A stretch of DNA of 64,000 nt. It comes from CAYSAQ01 sp964429235. GTDB lineage: Bacteria; Margulisbacteria; Riflemargulisbacteria; GWF2-35-9; DYQY01. The notes under the pieces were generated by a model. It did not search any database, was not told where the DNA came from, and saw only the letters and a program-made list of their open reading frames with translations. Positions 57,540 through 64,000 of this stretch are shown here, piece after piece. Position numbers and translations under genes: made by a program. The DNA lies in NCBI GenBank assembly GCA_964429235.1, contig CAYSAQ010000007.1, positions 16,324 through 80,323 of the forward strand, written 5' to 3'. Every line of letters begins with the position of its first letter. Position 1 is the stretch's first letter.

Positions 57540-60097
57540 TGAAATCAGTAGAAGAATTAATTGGTCATTATTTAGATGTCCCTTCAATTCTTATTTTTCC
57601 TAATGAGCAATTAAAACGTAGTTTTATTAAAGAGTTACAACAGAAGCATAGTTTTGGTAACCACCGGTATTTAACATTTAAAGATTTAAAGAATCTTTTG
57701 TTTCTACAAAGTAATCCAACAATCAAAGGAGAAAAGAGGGTGGTCGCATTAAGCAATGCTCTTTCTGCTGATGTTAAAAAGTTTTTTAAGCTAACTAACT
57801 ATTTAGATATTAGTGTTTTTTCTGGGAGATTATTTGGTTTTTTTGAAACCTTAGCAGAAGCAGGCGGCCTAGATTTGCCAGAGAGGTTTTTTGAAAGAAC
57901 AGCTGATAGCGAGAATCAGTTGCAGTGGCAACTAGATAGCTATGCGCATCTTGTTAGTGCGAAAGATCAATATCTTGCCCTTATAAGCAAACATGGTTAT
58001 GTCGATAACATTTTTATAGATAATGAAGATATTTGCTTAGATACTATTAGCGGATTTAGTCGTTTTGTCTTTGTCGGGATACAGAATATGTCGCTAAGAG
58101 AGAAGAATCTTTTAGCTCTTATTGGAGAAGATAGAGAAGTAATAGAGGTTGACCCAGATCAGTGTCTTGATTTTGGAGAGAATGCTTTAAAGAAATGTAT
58201 AGTCCATAGATGTGTGGATAGTTTTGGACAACTGATGCATTGTGCAAATAGTGTAGACAGAGAGTCTTATGATGTTGTTATAGATTTGTCCAATGAGTCA
58301 GAGCGCTATGCAGAGCTTTTAGATGCTAATAAGTTTGAAATAAAGTATTCTGCTTATTTTTCTTCATCAAAAGTTTACTCAGTTTTAAAGAATTTGGAGT
58401 TGCTAATAATCCATTGTGATGGAAGCAAAGTAGACGGGTTTCGCTTAGAGGAAGCGTGCAGTAATAATGGGTTTGGCAGTTATTATAATCTAAAGAAGGA
58501 AGAGTTATTAAAGCTTCGCAAAAAGTTAGATGGTGGCAGAATATATTTCCCATTATCTTCGTTTACATTGTTAGGCTTAGAGCAAGATATGGAAAATGTT
58601 CGTGGGTTAAAAGATGTTGGTTCGTTAGTATCATTCATCCAAGGCTTGGAGCTAGCAAGGTTGTTGGACGATGCTTTTGATACCTCTTTAGATAAGCTGT
58701 TTGGGCAATTATTTAGCCTTCAACAGGCTTTCGGATCGGATATTAATAACAAGAGTAATCTTAAGGGAGTAGCTTGGTTAAAGCTTCTTTTAAAAAGATG
58801 TGAACATTTGCAGTTAGATTATGATGTCCAAAAGGATAATGAACGGAAGCTGAGAGTAGTTAATCTTAAGAGTGCTTGGTTTCTAGAGGACAAGAAAATA
58901 GTTCTGCTTAATGCGAATGAGAATGTATTATCTAGTGTACCACCTAAGGTATACTTGCTTACAGAAAAGCAGCTAAAGGAATTAGGGGCTACAACTAGAG
59001 ATGATTACAATGAAGAGCAACGGCAGCAATTTATGCAACTATGTTTACGCAATAATCTTGTGAAGATTTACAGCGTAGATAGCGCCAGTGAGGGTAAGCA
59101 GACCAGTTCATTTGTTGAAGAACTAGTTCTTGGTTTGCCAGCTAGAAAAGTTAGCCAAGAGATAGTGAAAAGTGACAGTTATTATAGCCAATATTTAGAA
59201 GAGGTTTCCTCAGATATCGGAATAGAGCGAAAGCTTGGATTAATCGATTTGATTAGAATAGAAGAAAAAGATTTTGGCGAAGCGCTTGTGATTAGCCCAT
59301 CTTCTTTTGATAGTTTAAAGGCCTGTCCATTAAAGCATTACTTGGATAAACAAGTGCGGTTAACCCGTACTAAATTGGAAGAGAGTGTCGACATTAAGGA
59401 TAATGTTCTAGGCAATGTTGTTCATGATATTTTTGGAGATATTTGTATGCTAATGAAGAAATATGCAGGCAAAGATATTTCTTATAAAGAAGCATTAACG
59501 ACAATCAATATAGATCAGGTTATCAGTCAGATATTTGCTAGGAATGTAGACCTATTGCCGAAAGTATATCATCAGGATTATGCGGAGCAGGTTATTTTCC
59601 CAGTCTTAAAAGAATCCATTAAGACATTTTTTGTAAGAACTTGTGAAAGTAAGTTTGCATTAAAGGAAATAAAGTTTTTTTATGTTGAAGATGAGGGCAT
59701 TGCTAAAGGAGACAAAATTCAGATTAGCAGCATGGTAGTTGGGAGTGAAAATATTCCAATAAAGATTATTGGACGTGCAGATGTTCGCTTTGAGTTGTTT
59801 GATGGACGTGTGTTTATTTTTGACTTTAAGACTGGAACAACAATGCATGATGAACAGCTAAATTTTTATAGTAAATTCTATTATGAAGGTAGGCCAGGAA
59901 ACGAAGAGATAAAGCCGCATCTATATTTTTATAAAGTTTTCGACATGCAAGAGAAGCAAGCAAAGTATGTTGATATTGATGAGAAAGTTAACAAAGTATG
60001 TTCAAGTTTATCCGCATCAAGGGAATATGATTTTGCTGTGACTACTGGGGCGTGTAGGTATTGTGATCATGAAGGGGTTTGTCGTAAAAATGGATAG
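57539..60097 (+). CDS. addB: AddB-like PD-(D/E)XK nuclease with Fe-S cysteines
   Basis: 852 residues. The N-terminal region is helicase-like but without a P-loop (SILIFPNEQLKRSFIKEL stands where Walker A would be). C-terminal RecB-family nuclease: LKACPLKHYLDKQVRL (first Cys), GNVVHDIFGDIC, GRADVRFELFDGRVFIFDFKTGTT (catalytic Asp and Lys), and a terminal CRYCDHEGVC cluster completing four Fe-S cysteines. Subunit of an AddAB-type double-strand-break resection complex. Overlaps the helicase gene by 8 nt. Confidence 0.85.
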   Translation: MKSVEELIGHYLDVPSILIFPNEQLKRSFIKELQQKHSFGNHRYLTFKDLKNLLFLQSNPTIKGEKRVVALSNALSADVKKFFKLTNYLDISVFSGRLFGFFETLAEAGGLDLPERFFERTADSENQLQWQLDSYAHLVSAKDQYLALISKHGYVDNIFIDNEDICLDTISGFSRFVFVGIQNMSLREKNLLALIGEDREVIEVDPDQCLDFGENALKKCIVHRCVDSFGQLMHCANSVDRESYDVVIDLSNESERYAELLDANKFEIKYSAYFSSSKVYSVLKNLELLIIHCDGSKVDGFRLEEACSNNGFGSYYNLKKEELLKLRKKLDGGRIYFPLSSFTLLGLEQDMENVRGLKDVGSLVSFIQGLELARLLDDAFDTSLDKLFGQLFSLQQAFGSDINNKSNLKGVAWLKLLLKRCEHLQLDYDVQKDNERKLRVVNLKSAWFLEDKKIVLLNANENVLSSVPPKVYLLTEKQLKELGATTRDDYNEEQRQQFMQLCLRNNLVKIYSVDSASEGKQTSSFVEELVLGLPARKVSQEIVKSDSYYSQYLEEVSSDIGIERKLGLIDLIRIEEKDFGEALVISPSSFDSLKACPLKHYLDKQVRLTRTKLEESVDIKDNVLGNVVHDIFGDICMLMKKYAGKDISYKEALTTINIDQVISQIFARNVDLLPKVYHQDYAEQVIFPVLKESIKTFFVRTCESKFALKEIKFFYVEDEGIAKGDKIQISSMVVGSENIPIKIIGRADVRFELFDGRVFIFDFKTGTTMHDEQLNFYSKFYYEGRPGNEEIKPHLYFYKVFDMQEKQAKYVDIDEKVNKVCSSLSASREYDFAVTTGACRYCDHEGVCRKNG

Positions 60098-63000
60098 ATC
60101 AAGAGTTATTAAAGCTAGTGCAGGAACAGGAAAGACCTATCGTCTTTCTGTAGAGATTTTGGCTTTATTATTTTCAGGAGTAGAGATATCAGAAGTGTTT
60201 TCTATCACTTTTACTAGAAAAGCAGCAGCAGAGATAAGAGATAGAGTTATTGAGCATTTAGACAAATTGGCAGCCCATCTAGGGGGTGAAGATGCCGATG
60301 CATCTGTTTTAGACGCACTCAATGCTAAGGGTTGTGAAATCGATATAGAAAAGACAGAGCAGCTTCGTAATAAATTGCTGACTAATAAAAAAGATTTTCA
60401 AGTAATGACCATTGATGCGTTTGTTAACTCTGTGTTTTCTGGGTTGATTGCCCCATACCTTCAGATAGACGATTTTAGTTTAGTAGATAATAGTCTTAAT
60501 GAAGAGATTATAGACGAAGTATTGCTGAATATATTAAGAGATAAAGATAAGAAGAAGAGCTTGAATGTTTTAATTAAGCTTAATAGAAAGATAAAGAACT
60601 TATCACGCTATAAGAAGTTTATAAGTTTTGCAGCTAACAAAAGATTTGTCTTAGAGAAGATACAAAAAGAGCCACAACAAGCAGCTCTAAATGTTGCAGT
60701 GCTAAAACAAGATTTAGATAAGATGGTTAGCCTAATAATACAAACTTCAGGAAGTTATACAGAAGTAGTTAATAAGAACTGTTTTCAGCCGTATGATCAG
60801 AATATTTCGGAGAAAGAATTTTCTCTTAAGTTGAAGACTGAATATAAAGATATGCTAAAGCTTAAAAACTTTTGGAGTAAGGCAAAGCTTAAGGAGATAA
60901 ATGAAGAATTAGAGGAGATGTACTTATCTTATAAAGAGAAACTATCTATGTATGTATATCAAACACAGATTATTCCATTGATGTCAGAGCTTAATGAATT
61001 GTTGTCAGTTGTATTAGGAACCTATGACGAGATTAAACTAAAGAAAAAAGCTTTTACCTATCAAGATATAGCTTATTACACCTATAGATATTTATATGAT
61101 GATGAAATGTCTCTTATAGATTTGGATCAAGGCGAAGTGTTAAACATTTTTTATGAAGCACTATCCTCTAAGGTTAAGTATTTGCTAATAGACGAGTTCC
61201 AAGACACTAGCATTATTCAGTGGAACATTTTGTTCCCGTTAATAAAGGAAATAGCCTCTGGCTCAGAGCTTTCTGGAGGAGTTATTTGTGTTGGAGATGA
61301 TAAGCAGGCTATATATGGCTGGCGTGGTGGAGAGAAAGATTTATTAAATGATTTAGAATCAATATTGGAAGTTCAAGATGCCGAAGTGTTGGGCACCTCT
61401 TATCGTAGTTCTAGTGCCGTAATGTCTTTTGTGAACGATGTCTTTTTAAGCATAGCAGGCAATGTTCCTGATTGGGGCTATGAGAATGTTAAATGTCATA
61501 AGCAGGATATTCCGGGATATGTAGAAGTAAGGGTTAGTCGCTTACAGAAGGGTGAGTATGAGCTTGTCGATGAGATAGATAAAATAGTAGAGACTTTTAG
61601 CGAGTTGCTGTCAGCAAATAAGCTTTCTTCAAAAGGAACAGCAATACTATTGAGAACATCAAAAGAGATGGAACTAGCGGCAGTTGCTTTAAAAAAGAGA
61701 GAGATTCCGTTTGTGCTAGAAAGCTCATCATCTATCTTGGACCATAAGGCAATTAAGCCTATTTTATATTTGTTAAAGTATCTAGTTACAGGTCAAATAC
61801 CACTATTATATGATTTTATTAGGTCCGATTATTTAGGATATTCACTAAAGGACTTAACTTCAATATTTAATGCTAGTCGAGAAGGTAAGGATATTTTGGC
61901 ATTAACCCCATTATCTGACATTGTAGAATTTTTAAATTCTTTATTAATGAATGAACCATTGGAGCAGATTATTATTAGAATGCTTTCGCAATATAGAGCA
62001 GGAGAAGTTTTCTCTCAGCTACATGATCAGAAGAATATTAGGAGATTTTTAGAAGTAATAAGAGATTTCCAGCTTTCTCAGGGTGAGAAGCAAAGTATTT
62101 CAGATTTACTTAGGTTTTTTGAAAAAAGAAGAAAGACAGAAGTGTTTAGACAGGTCGGTCTTGAATCTAGCGATTCAGTTCAAATAATGACTATTCATAA
62201 GTCAAAGGGCATGGAGTTTGATAATGTTTTTTATTTGCTAAATTTATCGGCAAAAGAGCCTCCACAAGATGATTATATTTTGTATTCAGAATATAGCGCT
62301 AACTTTAATGAGATAGAGTCGGGTGTAGTAATAGCGCCAGAAGATAAGATTGTTATCGAGAACCACCCTCAGAAAAAACATCTAGCAGAGAAGCAAAAAA
62401 GAAAAGTTTTTCTAGAAGAAATAAACAATTTATATGTAGCTCTAACAAGAGCAAAAACAAATATATTCTTTAGTTGTATGGTGGGCAAAAAGTATAAGGA
62501 TGTTGATAAAATAAAAGACCTTACTGGTTCTAAAAAAGACAATCAGTATTTTCTTATTAAAGAAGCAATTTATGAGGTTTGTAAGAGTAAGGGAAGACAT
62601 ATTGAAAGTGTTTCTGCACTAGAAGAAGAGCCATTGAATTTTGGTGAATTAATTCTCCCTCAGTCCGCCTTAGGCGGACAGCTCCCCGATTCGGGGAGCC
62701 AAATTAGCCTTCCCGAATCGGGAAGGTGTCAGGCGAAGCCTGACGGAAGGGGAGCTTCAGGGATTTCTTTAATAAAAGATTTTAAGCAAAGCGAACATGA
62801 GTTTGATAAAAGAATAATATATGCAAAATCAACCTATATTGCAAAGCAGCTAGAAGGCTCTATGGTACATGAGTATCTGTCACACATCTCACACGATAAA
62901 GCAGCAGAACATGAAATCGCCCGCAAGGTTCTTTATCAGAAATATGGAGATTATTTTTCTAGTAAAGAGATTGATGTGATATGTGCTAGATGCCGTGCTT

Positions 63001-63257
63001 TTGTGGTAGATAATAATGATATATTTGCAGCTCAATACCTTGTGTTTAACGAGCATATAGTGTTCGATGGAACTAAGGAATATCGTATAGATAGAGTCAT
63101 GATTGATGAAGCAAATAATAAGGTTTGGATTGTCGATTATAAGACTGGTGAAGAAAAAGAGCAGGAGCAATTAGATACATATAAGAAGATTGTGAGTGAA
63201 CTGTTTATTGAAAAGAATGGCGAATATCAGATAGAGACAAGGTTTGTTTCATTTTAG
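60090..63257 (+). CDS. addA: AddA/RecB-like UvrD-family helicase-nuclease, with an in-frame repeat insertion
   Basis: 1055 residues from the ATG at 60090 (AAGGGG upstream; in-frame ATGs at 60063 and 60069 are further back in addB). Walker A KASAGTGKTYRL; motif Ia ITFTRKAAAEIRDRV; motif II LLIDEFQDTS; motif III GDDKQAIYGWRGG; motif V MTIHKSKGMEFDNVFYL; motif VI NNLYVALTRAKTNIF. C-terminal nuclease with VWIVDYKTGEEKEQEQLDTY. Between helicase and nuclease (about residues 856-888) the protein reads PQSALGGQLPDSGSQISLPE and on, encoded by a palindromic repeat pair. The frame stays open throughout. Confidence 0.9.
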   Translation: MDRSRVIKASAGTGKTYRLSVEILALLFSGVEISEVFSITFTRKAAAEIRDRVIEHLDKLAAHLGGEDADASVLDALNAKGCEIDIEKTEQLRNKLLTNKKDFQVMTIDAFVNSVFSGLIAPYLQIDDFSLVDNSLNEEIIDEVLLNILRDKDKKKSLNVLIKLNRKIKNLSRYKKFISFAANKRFVLEKIQKEPQQAALNVAVLKQDLDKMVSLIIQTSGSYTEVVNKNCFQPYDQNISEKEFSLKLKTEYKDMLKLKNFWSKAKLKEINEELEEMYLSYKEKLSMYVYQTQIIPLMSELNELLSVVLGTYDEIKLKKKAFTYQDIAYYTYRYLYDDEMSLIDLDQGEVLNIFYEALSSKVKYLLIDEFQDTSIIQWNILFPLIKEIASGSELSGGVICVGDDKQAIYGWRGGEKDLLNDLESILEVQDAEVLGTSYRSSSAVMSFVNDVFLSIAGNVPDWGYENVKCHKQDIPGYVEVRVSRLQKGEYELVDEIDKIVETFSELLSANKLSSKGTAILLRTSKEMELAAVALKKREIPFVLESSSSILDHKAIKPILYLLKYLVTGQIPLLYDFIRSDYLGYSLKDLTSIFNASREGKDILALTPLSDIVEFLNSLLMNEPLEQIIIRMLSQYRAGEVFSQLHDQKNIRRFLEVIRDFQLSQGEKQSISDLLRFFEKRRKTEVFRQVGLESSDSVQIMTIHKSKGMEFDNVFYLLNLSAKEPPQDDYILYSEYSANFNEIESGVVIAPEDKIVIENHPQKKHLAEKQKRKVFLEEINNLYVALTRAKTNIFFSCMVGKKYKDVDKIKDLTGSKKDNQYFLIKEAIYEVCKSKGRHIESVSALEEEPLNFGELILPQSALGGQLPDSGSQISLPESGRCQAKPDGRGASGISLIKDFKQSEHEFDKRIIYAKSTYIAKQLEGSMVHEYLSHISHDKAAEHEIARKVLYQKYGDYFSSKEIDVICARCRAFVVDNNDIFAAQYLVFNEHIVFDGTKEYRIDRVMIDEANNKVWIVDYKTGEEKEQEQLDTYKKIVSELFIEKNGEYQIETRFVSF
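62655..62754. repeat. Inverted repeat pair inside the addA coding sequence, copies 8 and 9
   Basis: Left unit reversed: GTCCGCC-TTA-GGCGGAC stem, then CTCCCCGATTCGGGGAG. Spacer CCAAATTAGC. Right unit: CTTCCCGAATCGGGAAG, then GTCAGGC-GAA-GCCTGAC and GGAAGGGGAG. Same design as the intergenic repeats; all stems near perfect, so probably recent. Confidence 0.9.
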
Positions 63258-63348
63258 GATTGTCCAAAAAATACACAAAACAACAAATTTACGCTAATAT
63301 TATATATACAGCTCTTCCGGTGTAATGGTTGATTTTAAAGGAGATTTT

Positions 63349-63936
63349 ATGAGTAAAGAAATAATATTGATGGGTGGCGGCGGACATTGTCGCTCAGTGA
63401 TAGATGTTATTGAACAACAGGGAGAATATAAGATAATTGGTATTATAGATCAGAATGAAGCAAAAGTTGGGTCAAAGGTGCTTGGTTATGAAGTAATTGG
63501 AACAGACAATATTCTAGAAGGCTTTTCTCATATACCATATGCTTTAGTCACAGTAGGACAGCTTGATTCTCCAGCAGTAAGGATTGAAATAAAACAGAAA
63601 TTAGAGCGGCTAGGGTTTATCTTGCCAGTTATTGTGTCTCCAAATGCTTATGTATCTAAACATGCAAGCGTGGGCGCAGGTACTGTTGTTATGCATGATG
63701 CTGTTATTAATGCCGCTGCTATTGTGGGCGAAAACTGCATTATTAATACAAAAGCGCTTATCGAGCACGATGTAGTTATAGAGAATGATTGTCATATCTC
63801 TACAGGAGCCATTGTGAATGGTGGGGTTGTCGTGAAAGCTGGAACGTTTTTTGGTAGCAATGCCACTTCGAAACAATATGAAGAGATAAAGTCAGGTAGT
63901 TTTATCAAGGCTGGAACAGTTACAAAGGGGAAATAA
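63349..63936 (+). CDS. neuD: NeuD/PglD-type sugar O/N-acetyltransferase
   Basis: 195 residues from the ATG at 63349, chosen for AAGGAG 7 nt upstream (a reading from 63325 lacks one). N-terminal Rossmann-like IILMGGGGHCRSVIDVIE; C-terminal left-handed beta-helix with hexapeptide repeats (YVSKHASVGAGTVVMHDAVINAAAIVGENC, then the catalytic His in IEHDVVIENDCHI). Acetylates an amino sugar or sialic-acid-like sugar. Next to neuB, so legionaminic, sialic or related nonulosonic acid synthesis is likely. Confidence 0.88.
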   Translation: MSKEIILMGGGGHCRSVIDVIEQQGEYKIIGIIDQNEAKVGSKVLGYEVIGTDNILEGFSHIPYALVTVGQLDSPAVRIEIKQKLERLGFILPVIVSPNAYVSKHASVGAGTVVMHDAVINAAAIVGENCIINTKALIEHDVVIENDCHISTGAIVNGGVVVKAGTFFGSNATSKQYEEIKSGSFIKAGTVTKGK

Positions 63937-64000
63937 TTGAGAAAAAAAGTATTTGTTATTGCAGAAGCCGGAGTGAATCACAATGGCAGCATGGAGATAG
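63937..64000 (+). CDS. neuB: Nonulosonic acid (sialic-acid-type) synthase, 5' end only
   Basis: Only 21 codons are visible, from a TTG at 63937 with AAAGGGG 6 nt upstream. KVFVIAEAGVNHNGSMEI is the hallmark N-terminus of NeuB/PseI/LegI synthases, which condense a hexose with PEP. The gene runs past the right edge. Which sugar (Neu, Leg or Pse) cannot be told. Confidence 0.85.
   Translation, partial: MRKKVFVIAEAGVNHNGSMEI

Noticed and set aside
1..64000. CRISPR arrays, insertion sequences and rRNA genes
   Set aside because: Read for and not found: no regularly spaced direct repeats, no transposase frames, no rRNA sequence. The only repeats are the dispersed palindromic units.

Overview
The window is AT-rich, gene-dense bacterial chromosome from a flagellated diderm. 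L-ring (FlgH) and P-ring (FlgI) proteins, an outer-membrane beta-barrel candidate, a secretin and a Spy/CpxP-like periplasmic protein all imply an outer membrane. FliW, CsrA and a bactofilin are also present. There is no rRNA, prophage, insertion sequence or CRISPR. I cannot fix the lineage by reading alone. The Firmicutes-like PASTA/rsgA/rpe gene neighbourhood combined with a diderm flagellum would suit an uncultivated phylum such as Margulisbacteria or a relative, but that is a guess.

Layout. 1-2.7 kb: a minus-strand sulfur operon (Rrf2 regulator, cysK, metY; metY runs off the left edge). 2.8-6.4 kb: secreted MsrA-MsrB fusion, MscS channel, WHy-domain lipoprotein, YaeQ, tRNA-Ser(GCT). 6.5-12.4 kb: an HD-domain protein, rpe-ribD, a phospholipid pair (CDP-alcohol phosphatidyltransferase plus cytidylyltransferase), rsgA and a kinase-less PASTA protein. 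12.6-21.1 kb: lysS, lpd-lipA, a barrel protein, and comM followed by PilN-, PilO- and secretin-like genes. 21-31 kb: LysE exporter, amidohydrolase, a tandem thymidylate-kinase-like pair, a FecCD-type ABC transporter, a Fis-HTH protein, HAD phosphatase, secG. 31.6-37.5 kb: flagellar cluster 1 (flgB-flgC-fliF-fliG-fliH-fliI-fliJ, without fliE). 37.5-43.4 kb: a minimal GspE/PilB ATPase, aroE, bactofilin, rsmI, an ECF sigma/anti-sigma/Spy-like stress module, tRNA-Leu(GAG), an M15-like peptidase and a Xer recombinase. 43.6-54.5 kb: flagellar cluster 2 (flgF-G-A-H-I-J, then flgM-N-K-L-fliW-csrA, then flagellin). 54.8-63.3 kb: efp, accB, recJ and an AddB/AddA-like nuclease-helicase pair. The right edge enters a sialic-acid-type sugar locus (neuD, then the start of neuB), a plausible source of flagellin glycans.

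Regulation that can be read directly. (1) Two flagellar leaders, before flgF and before flagellin, share a 15-nt core enclosed by a covarying 5-bp helix. I do not recognise it, and it is the best candidate here for an undescribed RNA element. (2) A near-consensus sigma-28 promoter precedes flgM. (3) Two ECF-type promoters with the same bases and spacing precede the ECF sigma gene and the spy-like gene. (4) At least nine genes have a -10 box only 6-7 nt before the start codon and no Shine-Dalgarno, implying common leaderless initiation. (5) A family of GC-rich double-hairpin repeats sits at gene ends, and one inverted pair lies in frame inside the AddA-like helicase gene.
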